Assembly (NCBI GenBank): GCA_019426215.1
Contig: CM033399.1
Location: 35,163,022 to 35,227,021 of the forward strand
Reading direction: 5' to 3'
DNA length: 64,000 bases
DNA from: Buddleja alternifolia
Taxonomy: Eukaryota; Streptophyta; Magnoliopsida; Lamiales; Scrophulariaceae
Shown here one piece after another: positions 46,856 to 58,436 of the stretch (the first letter of the stretch is position 1; every line of letters starts with the position of its first letter). The position numbers and the translations under genes were made by a program. Under the pieces are notes generated by a model. It ran no database searches, was not told the DNA's origin, and worked only from the letters and a program-made list of their open reading frames with translations.

Positions 46856-49800
46856 CTAGTGATGATACTTCTGGCCTTTGAGAATAGTCCAAGCCCTGCA
46901 ACAATATGTCTCATAAAGAGCTGAAACATTGTTTCAATCAGCGCGATTTATAGTATGTTTCGTACCTGTAAAGTTGCTCAGCAAGTACAACTAATGCGAC
47001 TTCATGATTCAAGACCAAAGACGACAGCTTGATCGATACATCAGCTCTCTCTCTTAACTGTCTTCCATGGCCGTAAGGTCCGCCTATGCAGAACAGTATG
47101 CTTGAAGCTCCCTATTACAAACACCAAACTCGTCCATCAAAAGAATTAAAAGTTTGAACCTAATTGAATTTGAGTGGTTTAATGCATATTTTTCTCTTTG
47201 GCTTAATAATAATGATTTTGAGTACAGAGAGAGATGTAAAGAGAAGGTTATTCATACGGTGTTTCCCGCATCCCCGATTAACGAAGCCATTTGCTCAGAT
47301 CCCACGTCGAGTCCACGCTCATCCAACATCACCACCTGCATTTAAACAATGAGAAATAAGGGATATGAGAACTGCAAAACAAGAACAGAGTTTTACATTG
47401 TTAAGATAATATATATCAAGTTTCAAACCAGACAAGATTTCACAAATTAAAACTAAAACAAAATCAATGGTGGGCAACCCAAAAAGAAGATAATATGAAA
47501 ACCCGGAGTACTAAAAATGACTACAAAAAAACACTAATGACAACTTTGAGGTAATATTTGAGCAGAGGAGAAAATCAAGCTCAGAAATGAATGGAAATGA
47601 GGAACATGACCCCGAGCATGAAAACAGACAACAGCATTTTCCAGTTAAGAAAAGTAAATCGTACATGCTTTACGATACAAGAAGAAGCTTTCTTCGCAAA
47701 AAAGTTGTTTCTTCAGGTAAAGGAACAAGAAAACTAAAGTCCCACACCGTCACACTGACAAGGATCTTAGTAGTCGCGTCATACTGACTTTTGACAAAAT
47801 GGACATAAGCTCAGAAGATCAATTTCATTAAAAAATAAAAAAGAAACAAAAACCTGAAGGCTCATCAAGAAATGTGATAAATAACAAAAGTGCAGTGTAA
47901 AAGCAATGTGATCTAATTATAAGGATCATTTCCTATAGAGGAAATTAATCATTTCAAACTGTCGAAACTGAACTGAGGACATAAATAAAGACAGAATATT
48001 GGCGTGTAACTCGAGTGAGGGCTTTGAAATCAATTTCAATTTCCAGTTGTCCCCAAAAAAAAAATAATTCAAATTTGCAAATATGTCATGAAATAAACTT
48101 GATTACTCAAAACTAGTTAGAGTTCATTTTCCTCCACTCTTTCCTACCTTTTCTCTCCTGAAATTGTCACACTCTGGCCCCTACTAACGCCCAAGAAATA
48201 TTATTTTCCCTTTATCCGAGCACATAGCATACGAGCACAATTTGCACCCCTTGATCCTTGTTTTATTTTACCTCTATGCATACAGTGGATTAGAGACTTT
48301 GAGGCTCACTTTGTTCTTATTTTCATTTCAATCTGAGATTATAGAGGAGAAGGAAATATCCTATAGATAGAATGGAGGAGATCCAATGTATTAGTCATAT
48401 ATTTAAGTAGGAAAGTCGCAACATTTTGTTCACTTTCTGCAACTTTTAAAACTCGAAATTTGGGAGGAAGATGTTGCAAACAGTAAAAGACCAGGACATT
48501 AACATACTAAAATGAAGAAGAAAAAAACACCAAAGGATTATCAGGATCGGTGATCGGTGAAGTTACCCATTCGTTGGATTTGATAAGGCCCATCACAGCA
48601 ATATCTTCATGTTCAATCTGAGCCATAACATCACTGTGATAGGATAAGAATACTAGTATAAGCAACAAACTGAACACTCTTTACAGTAATGCATCAAAAT
48701 ACCACTTAAAAATCATATCTGCTAATTTCTAGTTCAAGGTAGTGGTAGATTCTAAGTTTTCAGACAACGTTAGCCAATACTTGTTTCTCATGGCCAGAGC
48801 TGCATGTTTCGTGCTAGAAAAAGCTCCTTGCAACTCCATATATACTACAGTTCCTGTCACGCCCCCAAAATTGGGGTCGCGTGATGGCCATGTCCCCAAG
48901 CCCGAAAGAACTTAAAGACACGAAACCCAGAAGTTCAAAGCAATACTAAAAATGAAATCTAAAACTTCTCCTTTATTACAATTGCTCAAATAAACAAAAG
49001 TTCCGTAATAAAATAAGGTTTTTCGTAAAACGACAAAAATCCCAAAAAAACATTTATTGAATTTAGAAAATTCTAAAGGTCGCATCCTAGCAACAACACC
49101 ATCTTCACCACCCCAAATATTGTTCCTCATCCTCCTCTGACTCGACTAAACTTTCTGTATTAGAATCGTGGTATGAGCGACAAAGGTCGCCCAGTAAATA
49201 GTTCTAACGCCTTCCACCGGTCTAGAGCATGTTAAGTATATAGATATATAGTACATCATGTGCAAGCATAAATTGAACTATTTTACTAAATCAAAGTACT
49301 TTATAAAAGGGGTTTGCAACAAAACTTACATATATAGCATGTGATCGACTTTGTAGGCAAATAAAATTTAGAAACACTTATCAAATGAATTTTTCTAATG
49401 CTCATGAACTTCTTAGAACCTAGTAGTAAACTTGATCAAGTCCTAGCTGTTTATCCCGCTAGGTAGGCCAATGCTATTAATTCGCCGCAGTAGGCTCAAA
49501 GGTTCAAACACTGCTATTAATTCGCCGCAGGAGGCTCAAAGGTTCAAACACTGTATATTTAAAGCCCTACAGGAGGTCTTAATTCCTTACCAATAGATAC
49601 TAATAACTCAGTACGAATCATTCACAATTTCAAATGAAATGTTTTAACACAAGCAAATTGACAGTTTATAGATCACATGGTAGCAATTTTATAAAAGAAA
49701 ACTAAATCTAGCATGCTCAAGACCTATTTTAATATCAAAATAGTTTTACAAAATATAACATGGAGTTTTGAAATAACATAAACAATAGAAGGGTAAAAAC

Positions 49801-51373
49801 CACTTACTATTTTGAAACTCGATTTAGCTACACGTCTGTGCCTACAACATTGGATTTACAAAGTAAGAACCTAGTTGTTATCATAAAATACTATAGAGAA
49901 CTAGGGTTTTTCTATCTACCTCACCGTCAGCCCGAGCTTGAACATCCTCGGATTCTTCTAATGAACTTCCTAAGCCTAGATGAAATTGAGGGAGAAATAT
50001 GAATAAGAGGTGCAATTTTCGTATGCATAGGTGAGGGCTATTTATAGGGGAGTCAGTTAGAAGAGTTTGAGTAGGTTTCTAAGTCCCTAAGGGGTTAGAT
50101 ATGATGAGATAAGCTTAAATCCACTAGATTTGGTAGATTTGAGGTGATATGCTCATCTAAATCACGTGTTAATTAATATATCCAAAAATTCATTATTTAA
50201 TTGAGAAAACAAGTAGAAAGATACATCTATATATAAATATAATTATTACTGATAATGCATTAAAAGAGTTTGGATAAGTTTCAAGTTATTAGAGATAAAT
50301 TGTTGTTAGGATTAGATAACAACAACTTAGATGTAGAGTAGTAACCAAGTTATATCCCTAGATTCTAGTTGATTCTAATATATCTTATCCCTAGATTTTA
50401 GTTGATTCTAATATATCATTTTAAATAAGTTGGTAATATCTATCTATCTATATATATATATGTATATATATTCTATTTAATAATAGCTTAATTAATAATT
50501 ATATAAAACAAAAAGGGGCGGGTGTTACAGTTCCCGTAGAACTTTATCTTAATATCTGTTTTTCGGTTACTCTACTAAATTGCATAAGACCCAGTGATCT
50601 CATCTCTCAATCATCTTTCTTTTTTACTGCACCACATCCTTTTCTTTATATATCATCAGAAACTTAACTTATTGCACCATTCATAGAAGAGGACAGAATT
50701 CACATTCATTATAGTATTTCTATGCTCTGTTAGTTAAAACTCGTATTATATCCGTATGCATAACTAAAAAAAAATCTTGTTTCTAGTATGCATTCTGAAC
50801 CGAACGAATAATGCGCACAACAATTAATAAGCATTCCAACTAACCGAGCATTTTTCGGATTGGATTTGATTCGAACATCCTCAACGGGGCAATAATGCTT
50901 GAGCTTCTCGATATACTCGTCAATTATGAGCTGAACACCAGCTGACCTCTTCTTCCCCACAGTTAGAATTCGAATCGGCAGTGATCTCTGCAATCATAAT
51001 TTCTCAAATAAATATAGTACAAGGAGAAATTCTAGGATAGACCGAGTCCAATAGAGCCGGTCCATTAAATACCATTGGATGCATGTGATTACGGGGTGTT
51101 TTACCCCTGCATCCAACGATGTTAGACAGACCGCTCCATAGAATCACCCCATTTTCAGATATATCACATAGTTTTGAAACTTAAGAGAGTAAAAGCAAGA
51201 ATTTTACCACTGATTGGCCAGCGTACTTGCATTGATTACCTGACGAATGAAGATTGAAATAGCAAGTGCATTAGGGTTGAAAAAAACTTGAATTTGGGGA
51301 AAATTGAGGAAAGAGATTAACCTGGAGGAGGAGTGTAATGGATTTTGCTACTGGCAATGATTGTGACTGCCAT
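46856..51373 (-). CDS. RlmH-type SPOUT RNA methyltransferase (At5g10620-like)
   Basis: Seven exons on the minus strand: 51373-51322, 51239-51208, 50987-50845, 48633-48567, 47335-47258, 47111-46966 and 46895-46856, giving 185 aa with matching phases. Motifs: IRILTVGKKRSAGVQLIIDEY, VVMLDERG, then the knotted AdoMet site FCIGGPYGHG and the C-terminal AWTILKGQKYHH. In bacteria RlmH methylates pseudouridine 1915 of 23S rRNA. Plant homologues are probably organellar, and the short N-terminal extension (MAVTIIASSKIHY) could be part of a targeting sequence. Intron 3 (about 2.2 kb) carries a solo LTR and intron 2 a hairpin MITE, but coding exons are intact. The start codon lies about 970 bp from that of the divergent PPR gene. 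Confidence 0.92.
48855..50529. mobile_element. Solo LTR in intron 3 of the RlmH-like gene
   Basis: A 1675-bp block with TGTCACGCCCC at one end and GGGGCGGGTGTTACA at the other (TG...CA) and a perfect 5-bp TSD GTTCC (48850-48854, 50530-50534). No internal genes, so it is best read as the product of LTR-LTR recombination of a Gypsy-like element; orientation is not certain. An imperfect 41-bp tandem repeat (GCTATTAATTCGCCGCAG core) lies at about 49470-49552. Confidence 0.9.
51029..51147. mobile_element. Hairpin MITE relic in RlmH-like intron 2
   Basis: Left end ATTCTAGGATAGACCG and right end AGACCGCTCCATAGAATC pair imperfectly around GCATGTGATTACGGGGTG. It matches the 42925 hairpin in its terminal GATTCTATGG motif. 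Confidence 0.55.
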
Positions 51374-51540
51374 AGATGATCAGCAATCTCATAGAAGTTT
51401 CTGGATATCTGAATTTGAACTGCTGAATATTTATAGCCTTACAGGTAACTAACAACTTGTGGACACCATTTTTTCTTATTTGGCTAAAATCGTCACGCTC
51501 ATTTCATATGTCGCATTTATATATATATATATATAGACAC

Positions 51541-51720
51541 ACACACACATACATACACACACTCAACGGGGGAACGCAGAGAAGCTTCGCGAAACGCCAG
51601 GTTATTTCACACAAAAACTTGCGCTGGAGTACACACATATACATACACACACTCAACGGGGTAACGCAGAGAAGCCTCGCGAAACGCCAGGTTATTTCTA
51701 CAAAAAAATCGCGCTGGAGT
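51541..51720. repeat. Exact-period 90-bp tandem duplication in a divergent promoter
   Basis: Units 51541-51630 and 51631-51720 differ at only a few positions and include the conserved stretch CGCGAAACGCCAGGTTATTTC. They lie between the start codons of the RlmH-like gene (minus) and the PPR gene (plus), close to the probable PPR leader exon, which could end at the splice donor CAG/GTATCT near 51778. Confidence 0.92.
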
Positions 51721-52338
51721 CTGGATTTGTTGTATTGTAATTAATTTTCTCTCGATTTCGTCAATTACGCGAATCAGGTATCTATAAGTTTCTCCTTCTC
51801 AATTTTTTTTATTTTTATTTTTGTCTGTTTTTATTGTGGAAAAGTGTGAAATTGTTTCTGCCATTACTCTGCTGAAGGAAAGTTGATGTTCTATGACCTA
51901 AATTGAGTTTACAAATCACATCAACTATGCCTGCAAACGATATAAAACGACTTGGATCGTAGAAATTGTGTTATATCTATGCATTTGTGTATATAGTATA
52001 TATTGTCTCTTATAAGCAGATAATCGATTGTTTGCTTGTTGACAGATTGAAGAAAATGTTCTATGAAAGCTATGGATAAAGTGCTGTGCTGATAAGAGAC
52101 ATACAATGCTTCCATGAAATTTTAAGCATAATCATGAAAAATAAAGATTGTTAGAAATATGCATTAGGATTAGATGATAGTAAGCAACTTCTGAAGATTG
52201 TTAATCTGTCATTAGTTAGATCTCGGGTCTAAATTTTTCGTCTTTGAATCCTTCGCAATTCCACCAAATTGTTGATTTCCAAACTTATAAGGAACCAATA
52301 AAATGTAAAATTATACAGCAGAGCTTTGATAATCTGGA

Positions 52339-53757
52339 ATGTTGAAGGTGCAACTACATGCCCCTGAACTATTACTCCAACTTCTTCAACGTTTCGATAG
52401 ATATTCAAACCAAGTTAAACAAGTTCATTCCTTGTTAATTACCCGTGGTCACCTCCTCATTACCGATCAATGGATTAATACCCTCCTCTATAACACTCTC
52501 ATCAGAGCATACCTCAACCTTTCTAGACCCCGCACCACCCTCCTCCTCTTCGTACACATGCTTCACCATAGGGCCCCTCCCAATAGCCACACCTTCCCTT
52601 CTGTTCTTAAAGCCACAGCTTCTCTCTCACTATCTTATAGTATCTCCCCTATAGGTTACTCCTTTCATGCACAATGTGTTAAAAGAGGCTTGCTGAGTGA
52701 CCCGTTCGTGCAAACATCATTTCTTTCTCTTTACTCACAAATTGGTGATATAAAGAGTGCATGTAAGATGTTTGATGAGATTCCAAAACCTTGTGTTGTT
52801 TCGTATAATGCGATGCTTGATGCTTTTGCAAAAAGCTGCGACATAGGGTCGACCATTTCAATGTTTTTGAGCATGCCCAAGAGAGATATTTATTCATGGA
52901 CAAGCGTTATCAATGGTTATGTGAGGAATGGGTGTTTTAGAGAGGCGATTAATCTTTTTAAAGAAATGATGGCTGATGAGGACGTAATCCATGGTTTTCT
53001 AAGGCCGAATGAGGCTACCTTTGTTAGTGTCCTCTCTTCATGTGCGAATTTGGATGATGGTCTTACATTGTATCTAGGGAAGCAAATTCATGGATACATG
53101 CTTAAGACTCTGAACGGATTGAGTGTTTTTATTGGAACGGCTTTGATATCATTCTATGGAAAAATGGGCTGCTTAGATTATGCCTTTAGAGTGTTTAATT
53201 CCATGACTGTGAAAAAGGTATGCACTTGGAATGCTATGGTATGTTCATTGGCTTCCAATGGCAGGGAACGACAAGCCTTAGACATGTTTGAGATGATGAA
53301 GACCTTTGGATTTTGCCCAAATGAAGTTACTTTTGTCGGCGTCCTTTCAGCTTGTGCTCGTACACAACTTGTCGACTTGGGTTTGGAATTGTTTCAATCA
53401 ATGACACGAGACTTTTCCATTACACCTAGGATGGAACATTACGGATGTGTAGTTGACCTCTTAGGTAGAGCCGGCCTTATGAAAGAGGCATATGAATGTG
53501 TAGCAAGCATGCCTTTCGAGGCTGATGCCTCTGTCTTGGGTGCTCTTTTGGGTGCTTGTAGAGTTCACGGGGACGTTGAGATTGCAAATGAAGTAGGTAG
53601 ACGGTTGCTTGAGTTGCAACCTCATCATTGTGGACGATATGTGTTGTTGTCCAGCATATATGCTGGGGTAGAGAAATGGGACTATGCTGCTGCCTTGAGG
53701 AAGGCCATGGTACATGCTGGAATTCAGAAAGTCCCTGCTTTTAGTATGGCAGAGTGA
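52339..53757 (+). CDS. PLS-class pentatricopeptide repeat protein with E domain
   Basis: An uninterrupted 472-aa frame, intronless as most plant PPR genes are. The N terminus (LLQRFDRYSNQVKQVHSLLI) is typical of PLS-class proteins, and at least seven repeat units follow, for example PNSHTFPSVLKA, VVSYNAMLDAFAK, DIYSWTSVINGYVRNG, PNEATFVSVLSSCA, KVCTWNAMVCSLASNG and PNEVTFVGVLSACA. The C terminus after MEHYGCVVDLLGRAG is an E-type extension ending KVPAFSMAE; no DYW domain is present. Such proteins bind organellar RNA and, with a DYW partner, often support C-to-U editing. It looks most like the Arabidopsis At1g10330 type. The 5' leader probably contains an intron (about 51778-52318). Confidence 0.92.
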   Translation: MLKVQLHAPELLLQLLQRFDRYSNQVKQVHSLLITRGHLLITDQWINTLLYNTLIRAYLNLSRPRTTLLLFVHMLHHRAPPNSHTFPSVLKATASLSLSYSISPIGYSFHAQCVKRGLLSDPFVQTSFLSLYSQIGDIKSACKMFDEIPKPCVVSYNAMLDAFAKSCDIGSTISMFLSMPKRDIYSWTSVINGYVRNGCFREAINLFKEMMADEDVIHGFLRPNEATFVSVLSSCANLDDGLTLYLGKQIHGYMLKTLNGLSVFIGTALISFYGKMGCLDYAFRVFNSMTVKKVCTWNAMVCSLASNGRERQALDMFEMMKTFGFCPNEVTFVGVLSACARTQLVDLGLELFQSMTRDFSITPRMEHYGCVVDLLGRAGLMKEAYECVASMPFEADASVLGALLGACRVHGDVEIANEVGRRLLELQPHHCGRYVLLSSIYAGVEKWDYAAALRKAMVHAGIQKVPAFSMAE

Positions 53758-54203
53758 ATGCGAATGTTATGTCTTGAATACTCTTCCTTAAAAGGGTAAG
53801 AGAGAAACTGAGAGTAAACAGTTGTTTTGAAATTGCAAAGCTTGCTATGAGTATGGGAATGAGTGAATCAGCTTATATTGATCACTTATATTTATTTTAG
53901 TATTTCCAAAAATCTGTTATATGATTTGTGTCGGAATTATTTCTATGAATGAGAAACACCGTTGTAAAAGTAAGTACAGATGAACTATCAAATTAACAAA
54001 GTTTTGAATTCAATATTAGTATTTAATTAGCTCATATCCTCCCATTATCAGCGTCTCATATTTTCCAGGTAAAACATACAATTTTTTCATACAAATGGGA
54101 TTTAATTTGAAGATATAATATTGAATTTTTTCTTCTTCTTTAGTAATGAAAATTGACTTGAAAAGTTTCGGCGACATTGTCAAAACTCTCATGACAGGTA
54201 GAG

Positions 54204-55586
54204 ATGTCAGCTTATGAAAATGTTGTTGCTGGGAAGCTGAGGCTGAAAGGCAGAGCTTTGAATGTGAGGGACGGTAACATCAAAAGGAAAAAGAAGCAGA
54301 AAGAGCGATATATTGACAGTGTTGGACATGATCAATTCACAGGTTAGAAGCACATTCTTAAAAAATAATGGCTGTGTTTGGATTTATTTTGGGCTGGGTT
54401 TTTCACCAAAACCCAGCCCAAAACTTGTTTGGTTTGAATTTTTTTGGCCAAATATGGGCTCCATATTTGGCCAAATATTTTGGCCAAACAATCTCAAAAA
54501 AATTTTGTCCCCTCCCTCAACTCTTCTCTCTCTCTTCGGTCTCTCTCTCTCCTCCCTCTTTTTCCTCTCTCTCTCTCTCTCCCCCCTTTTAGTTTGTGTG
54601 TGTGTGTCTGTGTGTGTGTGTGTTTTCGTGTGTGTGTCTCTGTGTGTGTGTTTTCGCGTGTGTGTGTGTTTTCGTGTGTGTGTGTCTCTGTGTGTGTGTG
54701 TGCGTGCGTGTGTTTGTGTGCGCGTGCGTGTAATTGTGTGTGTATTGTTGTGTGTGTGTGTGTTTGTGTGCGTGTGTGTGTGTTTTTCTGTGTGTTGGGG
54801 GTTGGGGAAGACGGCACTGTTCCCCAAGCCCCTTTTTTTCTTTTTTTTTTGTTCATAAAATAATATATGAATAAATAATTATTTTAGAAATTATATAATT
54901 ATATAAAATAATCATTTATTTATATTATAATAATTTCAAATTTATATTATAATATATTTTTCAATCATCAATTAATCACTATAACAACTTTTTCAGACAC
55001 AAATTGACATGATTTGACTGCTACAGTGTTTTTTGTTACCTCTGAAAACAAAACCAAACACATTTTCACCAAAATAACACTCAAATGTTACTTCAAAATA
55101 GCTAATCCAAACACATTTTCGCGAAAAATGATTAAAATACTAATTCTTCAAAATAAAACCAAACACATTTTCACCAAAATACACAACTCCCAATAAAATG
55201 TTTCACCAAAATCACCCTCCAAAATTAAACCAAACACAGCCAATGGTTTTGGTTGTGTTGGTTGCTAATGAGCTATTTTAATGTTCTTTACCCTTTTGTT
55301 TCTAAGCCAAAGTTGTTTCTTTATAAAGCTCGTTCGACCAATTTGTATTGCAGGTGGAAACAATATCTCAGTAACAGATCTTATTGACTCGAATGCAAAT
55401 GGGACCGATCAAGATGACCGTCTGACTCCAGCAGAGAGGAGGTATCTTGAACGATGGCAGAAAATCGAGCTCCAAAGACTGTCCAAGACTGCAAAGAAAT
55501 CTCACCGTGATCGCATTCAAGAATTCAACCAATATTTGGCTAATTTGAGTGAGCATTATGACATTCCTAAAGTTGGGCCTGGCTGA
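54204..55586 (+). CDS. FAM32A-like (DUF1754) nuclear protein
   Basis: Two exons, 54204-54342 and 55354-55586, giving 123 aa. Exon 1 has the conserved GKLRLKG start and a basic stretch KRKKKQKER; exon 2 holds LTPAERRYLERWQKIELQRLSKTAKKSHRDRIQEFN, the hallmark C-terminal helix of the FAM32A family, and ends EHYDIPKVGPG. In animals FAM32A is a spliceosome component; the plant orthologue is expected to act in the nucleus. An acceptor-like ATGACAG just before the start suggests a 5'-UTR intron. The single coding intron is largely a transposable element (54370-55241). Confidence 0.9.
54370..55241. mobile_element. Tourist-like MITE with GT microsatellite, inside FAM32A-like intron
   Basis: Inverted ends GGCTGTGTTTGG and its exact complement at 54370 and 55241, flanked by a 3-bp AAT duplication (54367-54369, 55242-55244), as expected for PIF/Harbinger-type elements. 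Inside are a CT-rich run (about 54530-54590), a degenerate (GT)n/CGTGTGT array (54595-54800) and several copies of CCAAACACATTTTC. The element makes up most of the intron; no transposase. Confidence 0.8.
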
Positions 55587-56109
55587 AAATTCACTTTTGG
55601 AACTTGTATACGATTGCATATTTGCTTGTACTAATTATAATCAATGAGTGGAGCTAATTGCTGTTGTGTTACCTAACAATTATTATTGCTAATTTTGTTC
55701 TAATAACAGTATTTGGCTAATTATTATTGCTAATAACATTTTATTCGTGCAGTATTGCTGTTGTGTTACTTTAACGTGTGGAGCTATTTAGAAATTATCC
55801 TAATCTTTTAGACATTATTCTAATCTTCTCCCCTTCAATCATGCAATTATTCACTTCCGACTCTTGTAGTTGATTTAATCTTTTTCGTATTTCCAAAACG
55901 AAGATAGAGTAACATATGATGCATTTGGAACAGAGATACATGCGCCTTCGTTCTGAGAACCAGACGAAGACGATCGTGTCCAACGCATAAAGGAGCATAG
56001 ACATTGAATTTACTCATGATAAATGTTTTCTGAATATGAAGAATGTGTTCTATATGGGGTAAAATTGATCATCGTCTCCAGAAAGTAAACCGAGTTTCAT
56101 GAGACTAGG
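55587..56109. other. 3' flanks of convergent FAM32A-like and fibrillin genes
   Basis: AT-rich DNA with an internal local repeat of TTGCTGTTGTGTTAC (55658 and 55756). No gene is supported. Confidence 0.5.
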
Positions 56110-56816
56110 TTATCGTCTCTGAAAGACGAACAAAGAGCCTCTGGAACCTTTTCCCAATCTGATCTTCTCATCAATGTATGTAATTTGGAGCTTCACTTCA
56201 CTCTCCCCACCATACTTAAAATCAACCCCTCCAACCTTCAATTCAGGTGCCTCAAACACTACTTGTATCCATTTTTCATCCAACACCGTTAGTTTTCCTG
56301 CACGTGACACGAAAGAATGAATATTTTTATAGTGATCAGTAAATCATACATCAGATCGGCCTATGCGTAATGGATTAATAGTGATTAAATAACTAGCATA
56401 TTATATAGCATTACCCTTTAATGAAACCTCTCCTTCTAAGAAGCCCAGAAGAGAAAAGGATACTCGATTTCTCACAGTATCGGGGGCTTCAACAACCTGA
56501 ATCATTTCCTTGGTTTTGAATACAAGACGCCCGAATGCACTGCGAAATCCACCACCGGGTGACGTAGGATTTGAACAATACAACACATCCCACTCTGCAT
56601 GCAAGTTTACTATAAAAGATTAGCACAGACAACACAAAATCAAAGATAATTAAAGAATCTCAAACGAGAAGAATGGATAGTGGGATCTTCACCTCCAAAT
56701 ATGAGAGGGCACTTCACCGGCTCGTCAACACAAAAAGTCTGCAATTCATTAGCCACTTCAGCGACCTTTTGGTGTTCGTCTCTCGCCAGCAGAACTCCTC
56801 TATCTGTTTGCATAAC
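56110..56816 (-). CDS. Fibrillin / plastid lipid-associated protein, last three exons
   Basis: Exons 56816-56693, 56594-56415 and 56297-56110 splice in phase to give the last 163 residues. Recognisable PAP/fibrillin motifs are EWDVLYCSNPTSPGGGFRSAFG, VRNRVSFSLLGFLEGEVSLKG and the C-terminal YIDEKIRLGKGSRGSLFVFQRR. Fibrillins are plastid lipocalin-like proteins associated with plastoglobules and thylakoids. The first of these exons begins at an acceptor, so at least one upstream exon with the transit peptide must exist. The stretch immediately upstream holds a Gag-only LTR element (57174-58816) and then Copia copy 2, and I could not identify the missing exons. Confidence 0.8.
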
Positions 56817-57173
56817 CTAATTGTATAACAAATATCAGCGTTGCTTCATGGTTGACTTAAAGCTTAAAAAGGACCTAAACCCATGAAAGAAAATACAAGC
56901 GTCCATGATTTTTCAAAACAACTAACAAAGTCAGCAGAATATGAATGCGGTGATATGCAAAAGCAGCCGTCAATGCACTATCAAACCAGTGCATTTAAAA
57001 AAGAAAAAGAAGAAAAATATCACCAGATCCTCTTCCCTAAAAATGGGAATGAGACCCCGCGAAATAACCATCAACGAAGTAAAGTATGTATAGCAATTCA
57101 TGTAGTTTATTACTACCTATGTATAGTCCAGGTAATTCAAGAACATTCACGATTAATGTCTTTTCTGTATCTC

Positions 57174-57553
57174 TGATATGCTCGTTGGCAAATTATGTGA
57201 TGAAATAGGCCAATTTGATTAACTTTTTAATTTTCAGCTTTTATTTGTTTAGAATTAGAAGTGGACAGTGGTTATTATCACCTTTTAATTGTTTAGAATT
57301 AGATAATTAGTAGTGGACTAGTGGTTTTTAGCATTATGGGTAGTGGTTTCTTTTTTAAAGGATATTAGTCTTGTATTTATATCTACAACTTTGTTAATGA
57401 ATGGTAAGAAATTGCATATTGTTCTAAGAATTAGTCTTCTTCTTCTCTCTTGTTCTTGGAGTGCTAGTCCACACTCACATTAAGGGACTTCTATAAACTT
57501 TAGTATTGTGATTTTGGAGTGTTAGATCCCCACTCATATTTGGGATCTTATCA
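57174..57553 (+). repeat. 5' LTR of the Gag-only element
   Basis: 380 bp, TG...CA ends, differs from the 3' LTR by one C/G near 57229 and one T/G near 57325. Confidence 0.92.
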
Positions 57554-57578
57554 ATTGGTGCTTTCATCCTCTCGAACC

Positions 57579-58370
57579 ATGCCTCCATGCCATGATCCTC
57601 CTTCACTTAACAACCAAACCCGTACATTAAATGACAACCTTCAAGATTTGCAAAACCTTTTTGAAGTTATCGATGCCGCTGAGAAGAAGCAAGCAATCGA
57701 GAACCAAAAACGCTATGCCGAAGACACTAAACACCATGATTCCCTAATGCAACTCCTATCCTACATATTTCCACAAATAGCCGCCGCACCACCTCCCACA
57801 ATCTTCCCACCAGCCCAAGTGACTCAAAAATTTGATGAAGATCGTGCACGGTTTGATCAAAGGTACAAACCTTTGATGGCTATTCCTGAAGAATTCAAAA
57901 CCCAAATTTTGACGCCATCAACTCAACTCGTCGCTGCTGTTGCAAAATTGCAAACCCAAAATTTGGCTTCCTCAACTCAACCCCCTCTTCCAATCACCAA
58001 CACCGCAAGCTTATCATCGTTGTTCTCAACCGAAAAATTCATCCAACCGTGGCAGCCTCGTCTTGCTCCACCCGCCAATCTTACTCAAACCATGACACCC
58101 CAAAATCCCTGCTTCACTCTCAACTCCGTGACACACTCCATCAATCAAGAAAACAAAATAGTCCAACAAGCACATAAAGATAGGTTGGATAAGGAATTAG
58201 AACCGGAAAACTTGGTTTATGAAAAATTGAAAAACGACCATCAACTCTCAATCACACCACTCGACCATAGTAACGTATCCAAACCTCCAATACCCGATCC
58301 CATCCACACTGAACCACCCGGCCCTCCGTATCCTACTTTGTTAAATATCGAATGTACTGAGTTTGGCTAA
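57579..58370 (+). CDS. Gag-like protein of the Gag-only LTR element
   Basis: A 263-aa frame starting MPPCHDPPSLNNQ shortly after the LTR. The N-terminal part has a helical, charged segment (LQNLFEVIDAAEKKQAIENQKRYAEDTKHHDSL is its core), followed by a proline/threonine-rich linker. I see no CCHC knuckle and no enzyme motif. The Gag call rests on position between LTRs and general composition; the frame is fully open, which fits the near-identical LTRs. Confidence 0.6.
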   Translation: MPPCHDPPSLNNQTRTLNDNLQDLQNLFEVIDAAEKKQAIENQKRYAEDTKHHDSLMQLLSYIFPQIAAAPPPTIFPPAQVTQKFDEDRARFDQRYKPLMAIPEEFKTQILTPSTQLVAAVAKLQTQNLASSTQPPLPITNTASLSSLFSTEKFIQPWQPRLAPPANLTQTMTPQNPCFTLNSVTHSINQENKIVQQAHKDRLDKELEPENLVYEKLKNDHQLSITPLDHSNVSKPPIPDPIHTEPPGPPYPTLLNIECTEFG

Positions 58371-58436
58371 CCACGTTGCCGTCAAAAAGCAAGTCATGGG
58401 CCTTGAGGACAAGGCCCTTTTTGAGGACGGGAGTAT

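Noticed and set aside
54384..54863. Overlapping frames rich in Cys/Val or His/Thr
   Set aside because: Produced by the GT microsatellite inside the intronic MITE.
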